Assembly (NCBI GenBank): GCA_002403095.1
Contig: DHHC01000005.1
Coordinates: 1 to 64,000, forward strand
DNA: 64,000 nt
Reading direction: 5' to 3'
DNA from: Leptolinea sp. UBA4782
Lineage (GTDB): Bacteria; Chloroflexota; Anaerolineae; Anaerolineales; Anaerolineaceae
Each line of letters begins with the position of its first letter. The stretch's first letter is position 1. A model generated the notes under the pieces. The model searched no databases. It saw only the letters and a list, made by a program, of their open reading frames with translations, and was not told the DNA's origin. Made by a program: the position numbers and the translations under genes. Shown here in pieces: positions 23,766-33,564 of this stretch.

Positions 23766-24629
23766 TCAGGGAGTGGGCGTCCGGGTGGGGGCAGTACCAG
23801 TTGGGGTCCGGGTTGGGGTGCCGCTGGACGCCGGGGTGAAGGTCTGGCTTTTTGAAGGGCGCAGTGTGGTTGTCTCCAGTTCATAAACGGACAGGCTGCG
23901 GAAACTCACCGTAAGGGGAGTAGTCCCTCCGGAGCGGGCATACAAGCCTATGCCGCCGGAAGTGAAACTGTTGTCTTCCACCTCGAACAGGAAAAAATCC
24001 TCAGCAAATAACCGGATGCTGCTGCCTGAAACCCATAACCCCAGGTTTACCATCAGGGGTGCACCTGGCGGGATCTTTCCCGCGTACACCCAATCCTGCA
24101 GCGGGCTGGCAGCGGCGCGCTGGACACGTTCGATCCGCACTTTGCCGGCACAGGAGAACAGCAGCCGGTAGTAGTCGTAAGGCGAGTTTACCCGGAAAAG
24201 GATGCCATACACGTCGTTCTCACTGCATAACGACGGGTTGGCAGTGATCTCGAGATAAAAATTGTCCAATTGAAGGTTCTGGGGCTGGGTCTGTAAGGTT
24301 CTTTGCGGTTTGGAAATAGCCAGGGTGATCTCGTTCACCCCGTAGGCGATACTCCCGTCATACGTCACAGCGGTAGCCCAGCTGCTGCGGTCAGAAAAGT
24401 CATCCTCATAAATCACCTTCCCTAACCCGGGCCGCATATCCGAGGTGGGTTCCAGGGTTGGCGCCAGGGTTGGTGTGGGTGTGGGTGTGGTCGGGAACCA
24501 GTCAATGGTGGCTGTGGGCTGAGAAAACGGTTCCATTGTGTCAGTAGGGACAGGACTGGACGTGGGTGGTACGCTGCAGCTGGCGGCTGACAGGACCAGG
24601 ACCAATCCGATAAGCATTAGTCTTTTCAT
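23766..24629 (-). CDS. Lipoprotein with a concanavalin/laminin-like beta domain
   Basis: An exported lipoprotein of 287 residues: signal peptide with lipobox SAASC, a Pro/Thr-rich linker, then a beta-sandwich-like domain (about 75-250). The domain contains IYEDDFSDRSSWATA, YGILFRVNSPYDYYRLLFSCAGKVRIER and FTSGGIGLYARSG, a pattern seen in glycan-binding or DUF1080-type folds. A threonine/proline-rich tail closes the protein. The ligand is unknown. It is divergent from the SARP gene. Confidence 0.7.
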   Translation of the reverse strand: MKRLMLIGLVLVLSAASCSVPPTSSPVPTDTMEPFSQPTATIDWFPTTPTPTPTLAPTLEPTSDMRPGLGKVIYEDDFSDRSSWATAVTYDGSIAYGVNEITLAISKPQRTLQTQPQNLQLDNFYLEITANPSLCSENDVYGILFRVNSPYDYYRLLFSCAGKVRIERVQRAAASPLQDWVYAGKIPPGAPLMVNLGLWVSGSSIRLFAEDFFLFEVEDNSFTSGGIGLYARSGGTTPLTVSFRSLSVYELETTTLRPSKSQTFTPASSGTPTRTPTGTAPTRTPTP

Positions 24630-24684
24630 ACCTGCTGCTGATTATACCTGAGCAGCCAGGGCAATAAAACTCACTTGAATCTAT

Positions 24685-24697
24685 TACAATGGAAACA
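24685..24697 (+). promoter_or_regulatory. -10 box six bases before the SARP start codon
   Basis: TACAAT (24685-24690) is followed by GGAAAC and the ATG. The expected transcription start coincides with the start codon and there is no ribosome site, implying a leaderless message. Confidence 0.55.
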
Positions 24698-27600
24698 TGC
24701 TGGAAATCTTACTGCTCGGGCAGCCTGAAACCCGTTATAACGGAGTATCTTTTGCGATCACCAGGCGGATAGTGCGCCATTTGCTGGTATACCTGGCATC
24801 AGCCCCGGAGCGTGTCGGGCGCAGCGAGCTGGCATCTCTCTTCTGGCCGGAAGTGGATGGTCCACAGGCGACCAGCAACCTGCGAGACACCCTGCGAAGG
24901 TTAAGAGAGCAGCTTCCCCAAAGAGACATTCTGATGAAATACGGCACGCAGGTTTTCTTTGATCCCGAGAGGACCTATGTGGACGTAAGGGATTTTACGG
25001 GCAAAGTTGCTTCCATTAAACGGTCCTTGATTGTATGGCCGTCTTACAAGCCCATTCCAGCTGCCACGCTGGCGTTGATGCAGGAAGCGGTCAAGCTCTG
25101 GCGCTCTCCCCGTTTCCTGTACGGGATTGACCTGCCGCCGGAAGGGGAATATGCAGACTGGGTCATCAAAACCGGGCAGCAGCTTGAACTGGACCGGCAG
25201 TACCTGCTGGGAAAGCTGGCAGAGAATTCCCTGGTATACAGCAATCCCATGCAAGCCCTGGAGTGGATCCAGTTGGGGCTGCAAACTGATGAATTGAACC
25301 CCGAGTTAAACCTGCACTACTTGGAAACCCTGGTCGAAATGGACCGTCTGCCGGAAGCAAACATGCATTTGCGCTACCTGCAAGCTCGCTATGAAAAAGC
25401 AGGATTGGGCGACCTCCCGACTGCCCTCGAACACATGAGCCAACGCATGCAGCAGCACACAAAAGGGAACCTGCCCGAGGTTGTCTTGAGGAATATCGAA
25501 TCTTTCCTGGAGACACCTTTTGTCGGGCAGGCGGGTGTCCTTCAAGCAGTTGACCAGGTCATCCAGAATGGCGAAGGGGTTGTCATCAGCGGGGGAGCCG
25601 GAGCCGGCAAGACCCGCCTGATACATGAATTGGAAAACAGGTATACACCCGGGTTTCGTTTTATGCATATGCCCGCCAAAGCCCTGGAAAAAGAGTTGAC
25701 CTACAGCGCCATCACTGCACTGCTGCGGCAGGCGGTCCGCAAGGATGAATGGCAAAAACTGAAGGCAGAACACCGCCGGGAACTGGCGTTGCTCCTGCCC
25801 GAACTCTCCCTGGCTTACCCCGAAGATGCCTCTTTAGCCGGTATCCAGCTCGACTCAAAAAGCCAGACCATCAACGAAGCAGTGTACCAGCTGCTGCTCA
25901 TCTGCAGCCATAAAAAGAACATGGTTGTAGCCCTGGATAATGCACAGTGGTGCGACCAGTTTTCGTACAGCACAATCCTGCACCTTGCCCAGCGCGGTTT
26001 CTTCCGAAAAGCCGGCAGGCTGGTCATCACCTTCAGATCCGAAATTCATGCAGAGGCGCTGGATCAGTTCCTTAATGACCTGCGGGCTGAAATGAGCCTG
26101 CCTGTAGTCGCAATCGAAGCGCTGGAAGCGACCGATATCGGTCACCTGACCCAATTCTTATCAGGCGAGAAAACCTCGACAGAATTGAACGAGTACCTAA
26201 AATTGTTGTCCGCAGGCAATACGCTCATCTTGATTGAAATGGTTCGTTCTGCCATGGGCCAGTTCCCCGGCCGGCCGCTGGAAGAATCTATACACCTCCT
26301 TTCCGGCAGCCATACTCTTGCTGGCATCATGCAGGAAAAGTTTCAGCTGCTGACGCGCACTGAACGCAGCCTGGTAAACATAGCTGTTGTGTATGGCAAC
26401 GATGTTGATGCGGAATTGCTGGCAGAGGTCAGCGGAAATTCACCGGAACTGGTTGCCGAAACACTCGAAAGCCTGGATAAAGAACACCACTTGCTGCAGC
26501 CCATCACCAGGGAAAAGAGATTGGTGTACTCCTTTACCCATGAAAAAATCCGCGAGACGGTAGAGGGTGTCCTTTACCCCTCCAGGAAAAGGCTTTTGCA
26601 TGAACGGATAGCAGAGATCCTGGCGAAACGGAACAGCAGCACAAGCCAGGACCTTGCCAGGATAGCGCACCATTTTGAACAGGCGGGAATTTCCTCGCAG
26701 GCGATCCAGTACCGCGTCAAAGCCGCCCGGGCTGCTTGGCAGGCCCAATTCCCCGATGAAAGTTTTGCCCAGTTGGAGTTGGCTGACAGCCTGTTGCGGC
26801 AAGTGCAGGATAATCCACCAGAGGATATTTACGCTGTTTTCTCCCTGTGGGGTGAACTGGCAGTCATGCGAAGTGACCTGCAAACCATGCAGCGGGCGTT
26901 CACCCGGTTGTACCAGGCTGGGCAGGAAAAGCAAAGCCCGCAGCTGGCAGGAGCTGGATTAAGCGGACTTGCCTTGTTGCAGGCACTGAACGGGAAGATT
27001 GATACTGCACTCCAGATCATGGACAGGGCGCACGCCTTTCTGGACAAGTCTACCAGTGTATATGACCAGATGATTGCCAGTATCAGGACCGCATCTATTT
27101 TCATGTTTATCAGCAGGTACCAGCAGGCAAAAGAATGGTATCTCAAGGCTCTGGAGATGGACAAAAATGATGGTGAATCTGCACAGAACCTGCTAACGCG
27201 AATCCAGGCGAAAGTGGAGCTCGCTTTCCTGTATATCCTTTGCGGTCAACCCGAAATCGGGCTGGAAATCTCACTGGAGGCGTACCGAAGCAGTGACCTT
27301 GCTTTCTTTTCCTTTGGCTGCCTGTCGGCCAATATCAGCACAGCTATGGCTTTGTATTACCTGGGGCATTATCCGGATGTGATCCGGATCTATCATGAGA
27401 ATATGGATACCGCCAGGATAATGCGGAATGGCAGGGCTATATTGTATTTTCACCTGGTATATGCCCGAACCGCCCTGGCGATGGGCAGATTGGGTGAATG
27501 TATAAACCAGCTTAATAAGATCAAAGAGGTTGAAAAGCAAATCGGCAATGCAGAGATCAGCTCCACTGCCCATGCTGTTTACGGAGAGATGCTGGTTAAT

Positions 27601-28209
27601 CTGGGTGACTATTTCCTTGCAGAAAAAGAATTTATTGCTGGTTCAAGCAGAGGCCAAAACAGTTACGATGTGCTTGATAACCGGCTCTGGCTGGGGATGG
27701 TAAAACGGTTTACAGGTAGGGTGAAAGAAGGGAACAGGATCTACTCGGATGCTTTGCTAGCTGCGCGCCAGGAAAACATGCTCAGCCTGTCCTTGCCAGC
27801 CGAAATCATAAGCGCCATCTGGGATATCCAGCATGGGCAGCAAGAAGAGGCAGCGATACAGATCGCAGCGCTGGAGCAAAAAGTGCAGGAATGCGGGATA
27901 AGCGCCGCCAGGCTATTACTGCTGCTGGCAAAATGCAGGCTGGCAGAACGCCGGCAGGAGATTGGGCAGGTTAAATCCCTCGCTGAACAGCTGGCCAGGG
28001 ATGCAGATAAATCACAGCAGGTGTGGATGGAGATCCAGGCGCGCACCCTTCTGCACAGGTACGCCGTTAGCCGGGAGGAGAAGCAACTCCAGGAAAACAG
28101 GATCAAGGATATCCTGGCCGGGATGTCGGCTGGAATTGATGACGTGCGCTTGGCTGAGCTTGTAGCAAATTATCACCGAGATATCACTTTTGGGTGGGGT
28201 GGCGATTGA
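24697..28209 (+). CDS. SARP/BTAD-type transcriptional regulator with AAA ATPase and TPR-like repeats
   Basis: A 1170-residue STAND-type regulator. Residues 1-95 form an OmpR-like winged helix (ITRRIVRHLLVYLASAPERVGRSELASLFWPEVDGPQATSNLRDTLRRLRE). The bacterial transcriptional activation domain follows to about 255. An ATPase module begins with Walker A GGAGAGKTRL near residue 300, with NMVVALDNAQW as Walker B. The remaining half is helical repeat of TPR type, from about residue 650. Such proteins integrate an unknown ligand signal to activate transcription. The C-terminus lacks a LuxR-type HTH, leaving the N-terminal winged helix as DNA binder. Confidence 0.85.
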   Translation: MLEILLLGQPETRYNGVSFAITRRIVRHLLVYLASAPERVGRSELASLFWPEVDGPQATSNLRDTLRRLREQLPQRDILMKYGTQVFFDPERTYVDVRDFTGKVASIKRSLIVWPSYKPIPAATLALMQEAVKLWRSPRFLYGIDLPPEGEYADWVIKTGQQLELDRQYLLGKLAENSLVYSNPMQALEWIQLGLQTDELNPELNLHYLETLVEMDRLPEANMHLRYLQARYEKAGLGDLPTALEHMSQRMQQHTKGNLPEVVLRNIESFLETPFVGQAGVLQAVDQVIQNGEGVVISGGAGAGKTRLIHELENRYTPGFRFMHMPAKALEKELTYSAITALLRQAVRKDEWQKLKAEHRRELALLLPELSLAYPEDASLAGIQLDSKSQTINEAVYQLLLICSHKKNMVVALDNAQWCDQFSYSTILHLAQRGFFRKAGRLVITFRSEIHAEALDQFLNDLRAEMSLPVVAIEALEATDIGHLTQFLSGEKTSTELNEYLKLLSAGNTLILIEMVRSAMGQFPGRPLEESIHLLSGSHTLAGIMQEKFQLLTRTERSLVNIAVVYGNDVDAELLAEVSGNSPELVAETLESLDKEHHLLQPITREKRLVYSFTHEKIRETVEGVLYPSRKRLLHERIAEILAKRNSSTSQDLARIAHHFEQAGISSQAIQYRVKAARAAWQAQFPDESFAQLELADSLLRQVQDNPPEDIYAVFSLWGELAVMRSDLQTMQRAFTRLYQAGQEKQSPQLAGAGLSGLALLQALNGKIDTALQIMDRAHAFLDKSTSVYDQMIASIRTASIFMFISRYQQAKEWYLKALEMDKNDGESAQNLLTRIQAKVELAFLYILCGQPEIGLEISLEAYRSSDLAFFSFGCLSANISTAMALYYLGHYPDVIRIYHENMDTARIMRNGRAILYFHLVYARTALAMGRLGECINQLNKIKEVEKQIGNAEISSTAHAVYGEMLVNLGDYFLAEKEFIAGSSRGQNSYDVLDNRLWLGMVKRFTGRVKEGNRIYSDALLAARQENMLSLSLPAEIISAIWDIQHGQQEEAAIQIAALEQKVQECGISAARLLLLLAKCRLAERRQEIGQVKSLAEQLARDADKSQQVWMEIQARTLLHRYAVSREEKQLQENRIKDILAGMSAGIDDVRLAELVANYHRDITFGWGGD

Positions 28210-28277
28210 ATTTGTCCACGCTTTGTCCACGTTTCTCTGGTATTATTGGAGAATAATATTGTTACATTATCAGTAGC

Positions 28278-28347
28278 TGCATATAGCGCAGGGGCTATGT
28301 GCGAAAAGATCGCTAGCGAAAGGGGCACTACGCTAACGATCTTTTTT
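28278..28347. terminator. Tandem hairpins, second a bidirectional terminator
   Basis: The first hairpin pairs GCATATAGC with GCTATGTGC (28278-28302, one mismatch). The second pairs 15-base arms 28304-28318 and 28331-28345 with one mismatch and ends in a T run; the left arm begins with four A bases, so it can terminate both the SARP gene and the convergent mutS2. Just upstream is a direct repeat of TTTGTCCACG. Confidence 0.75.
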
Positions 28348-28348
28348 C

Positions 28349-30733
28349 TTAATCCGTCTTGATAAGAGCAACCGTAACGCCATCTCCCCCTTCGCTTTCC
28401 TGCCCTGTTTCCACGGTGCGTACATGCGGCGACTGCCTCAAGGCTTCCCTTACCACCTGGCGCAGCCGGCCGGTACCTTTACCATGAATGATGCGCACAA
28501 ACGGCTGACCTGCCAGGTAGGCTGCTTCAATATGTGATTGTACAATTTCGAGGGCTTCCTCTGCCCGCTGCCCGCGCACATCCACTTCCATTCCGGGTGC
28601 CGGGTGGATCTCCATTCCCGGGGCTTGGTTCCGGTTTACGCGCGCACCCGGTAGTGCTGTTTCTTCCGCGGCAGGCTGCAAGCGCTGGATATCCGCCAAG
28701 CGGGCGCGCGCCCGCAGGGGTCCGGCTTGAACCTCCACGGTATCTTCACTGATGGCGGTAACCACACCCAGCAGGTTTAGGCTGCGAAGGCGAACCTTCT
28801 CTCCTACATGCAAGGCATCATCGCGAGCCGATGGGGTAGCTTTTCGCCGGATAGGCTTCTGAACGATATCCTCCAGGTTGTCTACCTCTCGCTGCAGGCT
28901 TTTTACCTCTTCCAGCGGCTGGCGGGCTTTATTCAATGCACGGCGCACTTCTTCCAATTCCGCTTTCAGGTCAGCCAGTTCACCTTCGGCCTGTTCCTGG
29001 GCCTGCTCGAGGGTATGCAAACGCTGATCTTCAATCCTCTCCAATTCGAGCGCCAGTTCAGACCGCATGCGTTCGGCATCCTTGCGGGCTTTCTCCGCTT
29101 CAGCGCGGGCCTGGCGGGCAAAGTCGCGCTGGCGGTGGATCTCATCCAGGAGCGAATCGACCCGCAGATCGTCCGGGTGGATCTCGGAACGGGCTGCCTG
29201 CAGGATCTCTGCCGGTAATCCCAACCTTTCGGCGATCAGCAAAGCATTTGACCTGCCCGGCAGCCCAATCATCAGGTGATAGGTTGGGCGGAGAGTCTTC
29301 AGATCGAATTCCATGCTGGCATTGGTCACACCCGGGGTGGTGTGGGCGTAAGATTTAAGTTCGGGGTAGTGGGTAGCGACCAGGCTGGGTATCCTGCGCT
29401 GCACCAGGTAATCCAGCAGGGCGCGCGCCAGGGCTGCCCCTTCCTGGGGATCTGTGCCGGCTCCCAGCTCGTCCAGCACCACCAGGGTCTCCCTGCCGGC
29501 TGCCTTGAAGATGCGGGCGATGTTGGTGATGTGGGCTGAGAAGGTCGAAAGCGATTGCTCGATTGATTGCTCATCGCCGATGTCGGCAAACACATCCTGG
29601 AAGATGCTGAGGCTCGAACCCGATTGGGCAGGTATGTGCAACCCGGATTGCGCCATCAACACCAGCAAGCCGACTGTTTTCAACGTGACGGTCTTGCCTC
29701 CGGTGTTTGGCCCGGTGATCACCAGCGAAAAAGTCTGCGCATCCAAATCTACATCCACTGGAACCACGTGGGCGGGATCCAGCAGGGGGTGGCGCGCCTG
29801 GTACAGGCGGATGGTGGTGCCGGGGTGGTCATCCCGGTTGGGGGTCACAGCCACCAGCACGGGTTCAACCGCGTGCAGGTCATCTGCAAAACGGGCGCAC
29901 ATGAGCGCCAGGTCGAATTGCGCCAGGGCTTCCAGCATGGCTAAAAGGGTTTCCGCCTGAGCGCCAACCTGGGCGGAAAGGTCAGCCAGGATGCGGCGCT
30001 CCTCTTCCTGTTCTTCCAGTTGCAGCTCGCGGTAGCGGTTGTTCATCTCCACCACCGCCAGCGGCTCCACGAAAAAGGTGGCCCCGGATGCAGACTGGTC
30101 ATGCACAATCGAACGCAGTTTGGTTTTATATTCAGCCCGCAACGGGATGACATAGCGCCCGTTGCGCTGGGTGATCAAAGCCTCCTGTAACATAGGCGCA
30201 GTGCGCGGGTCGTTGACCAGTTTTTGCAGGCGCGAAAGCAGCCTTTCGTGGGCTACCCCCAGCTCGGAGCGTATGGCAGCCAGCCTGGGTGAGGCATTAT
30301 CCAGGATCTCGCCTTTGTCTGATAAAGCCTTGCTGATCGAGTCCACCAGTCCGGCAGGCGGGGGCAGCGGAGCAGCGATGATTTGCAGGGCGGGATACTC
30401 CCCACCGGTCTTGCTGAAGACACGGCTCAGGTTGCGGGCAGCTACCAGGGTATTTTTCACTTCAAGCAGGGTGGGGCTGTCCAGCACCCCAAACCGGTGT
30501 GCCAGGTCAATGGCATCGCGGATGTCGCGCGCCCCGCCGATGGTTACCGAATCATTCATACTCAGCAGGTAACGCGCTTCGCGGGTGCACGCCTGTTTTA
30601 CAAGGGCTTCTTCCAGCGATGAAACCGGGGTCAACTGCCGTGCCAGGTCTGCCGAAAGGCTGAAAGAGGCATATCCTGCCAGCCGTTCGCGAATCTTGGG
30701 ATATTCCAGGGTGGTTAACGCCTTCTCGTCCAT
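28349..30733 (-). CDS. mutS2: MutS2-type endonuclease
   Basis: Recombination-suppressing or ribosome-rescue MutS paralogue of about 794 residues. The N-terminus MDEKALTTLEYPKIRERLAGY is typical. Walker A ITGPNTGGKTVTLKT and DELGAGTDPQEGAALARALL form the ATPase. A coiled coil lies at about 520-630. The Smr nuclease domain is at the C-terminus: MEVDVRGQRAEEALEIV and FVRIIHGKGTGRLR. The start is set at the ATG opening the family N-terminus; an ATG 17 codons upstream adds a non-family extension. It is divergent from the ABC-F gene. Confidence 0.94.
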   Translation of the reverse strand: MDEKALTTLEYPKIRERLAGYASFSLSADLARQLTPVSSLEEALVKQACTREARYLLSMNDSVTIGGARDIRDAIDLAHRFGVLDSPTLLEVKNTLVAARNLSRVFSKTGGEYPALQIIAAPLPPPAGLVDSISKALSDKGEILDNASPRLAAIRSELGVAHERLLSRLQKLVNDPRTAPMLQEALITQRNGRYVIPLRAEYKTKLRSIVHDQSASGATFFVEPLAVVEMNNRYRELQLEEQEEERRILADLSAQVGAQAETLLAMLEALAQFDLALMCARFADDLHAVEPVLVAVTPNRDDHPGTTIRLYQARHPLLDPAHVVPVDVDLDAQTFSLVITGPNTGGKTVTLKTVGLLVLMAQSGLHIPAQSGSSLSIFQDVFADIGDEQSIEQSLSTFSAHITNIARIFKAAGRETLVVLDELGAGTDPQEGAALARALLDYLVQRRIPSLVATHYPELKSYAHTTPGVTNASMEFDLKTLRPTYHLMIGLPGRSNALLIAERLGLPAEILQAARSEIHPDDLRVDSLLDEIHRQRDFARQARAEAEKARKDAERMRSELALELERIEDQRLHTLEQAQEQAEGELADLKAELEEVRRALNKARQPLEEVKSLQREVDNLEDIVQKPIRRKATPSARDDALHVGEKVRLRSLNLLGVVTAISEDTVEVQAGPLRARARLADIQRLQPAAEETALPGARVNRNQAPGMEIHPAPGMEVDVRGQRAEEALEIVQSHIEAAYLAGQPFVRIIHGKGTGRLRQVVREALRQSPHVRTVETGQESEGGDGVTVALIKTD

Positions 30734-30793
30734 TCCGCGTGAGAGTGTACCACAATCACCGGTGCAGGATAAAAGCAGAATCAACCGCTATGG

Positions 30794-30799
30794 TATACT
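30794..30799 (+). promoter_or_regulatory. Extended -10 promoter of the ABC-F gene
   Basis: TGGTATACT carries the TGn extension directly before TATACT in the 84-base interval between mutS2 and the ABC-F gene. No good -35 is seen, as is usual for extended -10 promoters. Confidence 0.5.
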
Positions 30800-30817
30800 A
30801 CCGGCGAGAGTCCAGTC

Positions 30818-32704
30818 ATGTCCCTCCTGCATGCCACCAATCTTTCCAAATCTTTTGGTCCTGATGATATCTTCAGCGATATCTCGCTCAGTATCCCGCA
30901 GCGCGCCCGCATCGGGCTGGTAGGAGCAAACGGGGTGGGTAAGACCACCCTGCTGCGCATCCTGCTCGGGCTGGAAGATGCCAGCAGCGGCAAGGTGGTG
31001 CGGGCCCGCAACATCCGCATCGGTTACCTGCCGCAGGAAGCCAACCTGGATTCCAGCAAAACCCTGTGGGAAGAATGCCTGACCGTATTCGCTGATCTGA
31101 TTAAAAAGCAGCACGAACTGGCTGACCTGGAACACCAGATGGCTGAACCCGGGCGGGCAGATGAGGTCATGCCGGTTTATGGCAAACTGCAAGCTGAATT
31201 TGACGCCCTGGGCGGCTATACCTTTGAACTCACCATCCGCCAGACTCTGAGCGGGCTGGGTTTCACCCGTGAGGACGAACGCCGTCCCATCTCCCAGCTT
31301 TCAGGCGGGCAGCGCACGCGCGCCTACCTGGCAAAACTGCTGCTGGATGACCCCGATCTGTTGCTGCTGGATGAGCCTACCAACCACCTCGACATCCAGG
31401 CGGTGGAATGGCTGGAGGAGTACTTTTCCGAATGGAAGGGAGCGGTGCTGCTGGTCTCGCATGACCGCTACTTCCTCGACCGGGTGGTGAACAGCATCTG
31501 GGAGATGACGCCTGCCCTGGAAGTCTACCGCGGCAATTACAGCGCCTACCTGATGCAGCGCGAAGAACGCTACGAGCGCGCCCTTGTCACCTACCAGAGC
31601 CAGCAGGAATTCATTGCCAAAGAAGAAGAATATATCCGGCGCAACATGGCCGGGCAGAACACCCGCCAGGCGCAGGGGCGCCTAAAACGTCTCGAAAGGC
31701 TGCTGGCAGATGCCCGCCTGGCGCCTCCGCAGCATACCAAGACCATCCGCCTGCAAATGCAAACCAGCCTGCGGGCTGGCGACCTGGTGCTGCGTACATT
31801 CGACCTCAAAGTGGGGTACCAGGATGACGGGCAGGTTCTATTTGAAGCTCCCGACCTGCTGCTCAAGCGTGGCGAGTGTGCAGCTGTCATTGGGCCAAAC
31901 GGTGCCGGTAAAACCACTTTTCTAAAAACATTACTGGAAGTGATCCCTCCCCTGGCGGGGGAAGTGCGCCTGGGAGCGAGCCTGAAGATCGGGTATTTTG
32001 CCCAGGCGCATGAAGGTTTGAAACCCGAACTCACCCTGATGCAAGAGATCGAGGAACTGGCTCCCCACATGCTGCCGGGAGAGATACGGGATTACCTGGC
32101 CAGGTTTTTGTTCACGGAGGATGATGTATTCAAGACGGTGGCCGTCCTTTCAGGTGGAGAACGCGGCCGCCTGGCGCTGGCGCGCCTGGCGCTGCAGGGC
32201 GCCAACCTGTTGCTGCTGGATGAGCCAACCAACCACCTTGACCTGCCGTCGCAGGAGATCCTGCAGCGGGTGCTGGCAGAATTTGGCGGCACGATCCTGC
32301 TGGTATCGCATGACCGCTATCTGATCGATGTTCTGGCAACCCAGGTTTGGGAGGTCAAACCGGAAGAGCGGCGCTTGCGCACTTTCATGGGAACTTACAG
32401 CGAATACCGTACTTTCCTGCAGCAGGGGCAGGCAGCCCCGGTCAGGGTTCTGCAGCCAGCGGTGCATCAGCCAGCCAGCGCCGAAAAAGGGTTGAGCAAA
32501 CACCAGCTAAAGCGCCTGCAGGAAAAGCAGGAAGCACTCGAGGATGCGATTACCAAACTGGAATGGGAAATGGCAGACATCAGCCGCCAGCTGGAAAACC
32601 CGCCAGCCGACCCGGGGGTGGTGCAAAAACTGGGACAGAATTACCTGAAGCTGCAGAAAAAACTGGATGTCCTGCTCAATGAATGGGGAGAGCTGGGGGT
32701 CTGA
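30818..32704 (+). CDS. ABC-F family ribosome-associated ATPase
   Basis: Soluble protein with two ABC ATPase domains and no membrane part. Domain 1 has GANGVGKTT, LSGGQRTR and LLLLDEPTNHLD. The linker of about 80 residues is charged (YERALVTYQSQQEFIAKEEEYIRRN...), the P-site tRNA interaction motif region. Domain 2 has GPNGAGKTT, LSGGERGR and LLLLDEPTNHLD. A C-terminal coiled coil (about 560-628) is like that of Uup/YdiF types. Family members act on the ribosome in translation or antibiotic protection; which applies is not determinable. Confidence 0.92.
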   Translation: MSLLHATNLSKSFGPDDIFSDISLSIPQRARIGLVGANGVGKTTLLRILLGLEDASSGKVVRARNIRIGYLPQEANLDSSKTLWEECLTVFADLIKKQHELADLEHQMAEPGRADEVMPVYGKLQAEFDALGGYTFELTIRQTLSGLGFTREDERRPISQLSGGQRTRAYLAKLLLDDPDLLLLDEPTNHLDIQAVEWLEEYFSEWKGAVLLVSHDRYFLDRVVNSIWEMTPALEVYRGNYSAYLMQREERYERALVTYQSQQEFIAKEEEYIRRNMAGQNTRQAQGRLKRLERLLADARLAPPQHTKTIRLQMQTSLRAGDLVLRTFDLKVGYQDDGQVLFEAPDLLLKRGECAAVIGPNGAGKTTFLKTLLEVIPPLAGEVRLGASLKIGYFAQAHEGLKPELTLMQEIEELAPHMLPGEIRDYLARFLFTEDDVFKTVAVLSGGERGRLALARLALQGANLLLLDEPTNHLDLPSQEILQRVLAEFGGTILLVSHDRYLIDVLATQVWEVKPEERRLRTFMGTYSEYRTFLQQGQAAPVRVLQPAVHQPASAEKGLSKHQLKRLQEKQEALEDAITKLEWEMADISRQLENPPADPGVVQKLGQNYLKLQKKLDVLLNEWGELGV

Positions 32705-32723
32705 AAATCAAGCAGCCCCTTCC

Positions 32724-33551
32724 CTAAGTTCCCCAATCCCGCAAGTATAAAAAGTCATACCCGATGGTCCGGTTGCTCAGCTTGGCAATGGGGGGCATCA
32801 TGCGCTTGAACTGGTTGCGGCGCACCCGCTCGACCACCGAGTGGACGAAGGTTTCACTGAACCCGTCTTCAATACATTCAGCCGGGGTGTAACGCTGGTC
32901 AATCAGCCGGTACAGCAGCCGGTCAACTTCGGCATAGGTGTACCCCAGCTCGCTTTCGTCCGTCTGCCCTTCCCACAGGTCAGCCGTAGGCGCCTTTTCG
33001 ATGATCTCGCGCGGTACCCCCATAGCCCTGGCCAGCTGGCGCGCCTGAGTTTTGTACAGGTCGCCCATGGGGTTGATGGCACAGGCAGCATCACCGTAAA
33101 CAGTTGAGTATCCCAGCAGGATCTCGGTTTTGTTGCCGGTGCCGATAACCAGTCCATTAAAAGCCACCGACTGGTCATACAAGACGATCATGCGCTGGCG
33201 GGCCATGATGTTTCCTTTGCGCAGAGGGCTCATATCGGGAAAACGGGTAAAGAGGGGGTCAACCATTTCGGTGATCTCAACCGTCATGCTTTGCACGCCG
33301 GTGGCGTCGATCACCTTCTGGGCATCGTCCATGGATGCCTGGGAGGAGCCGGAATAAGGCATGCGGATGGCGAGCACATTGCCCGGTCCGAGTGCTTCGG
33401 CAGTCAGAAAACAGGACAGGGCGGAATCCAGCCCGCCGGAAAGACCAAGCAGGGCGCGGCTGAAGCCCATGCGGGTGATCTCACTTTTTATGAAACCGGT
33501 AAGGACTTTGCGGGCAAGGTCGGTATCAATTGTCAGGGAGAGTTCCTTCAT
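32724..33551 (-). CDS. nadE: NAD synthetase (ammonia-dependent type)
   Basis: Converts nicotinate adenine dinucleotide to NAD using ATP and ammonia. The PP-loop SGGLDSALS is followed by the family stretches MPYSGSSQASMDDAQKV, GTGNKTEILLGYSTVYGDAACAINPMGDLYK and PTADLWEGQTDESELGY. The ATG opening MKELSLTIDTD is chosen (AGG 8-10 bases upstream); the longer start overlaps the preceding gene. The upstream nitrilase-like gene may supply ammonia from glutamine, making a two-subunit glutamine-dependent enzyme. Confidence 0.93.
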   Translation of the reverse strand: MKELSLTIDTDLARKVLTGFIKSEITRMGFSRALLGLSGGLDSALSCFLTAEALGPGNVLAIRMPYSGSSQASMDDAQKVIDATGVQSMTVEITEMVDPLFTRFPDMSPLRKGNIMARQRMIVLYDQSVAFNGLVIGTGNKTEILLGYSTVYGDAACAINPMGDLYKTQARQLARAMGVPREIIEKAPTADLWEGQTDESELGYTYAEVDRLLYRLIDQRYTPAECIEDGFSETFVHSVVERVRRNQFKRMMPPIAKLSNRTIGYDFLYLRDWGT

Positions 33552-33564
33552 CTTAACCTGTCTT

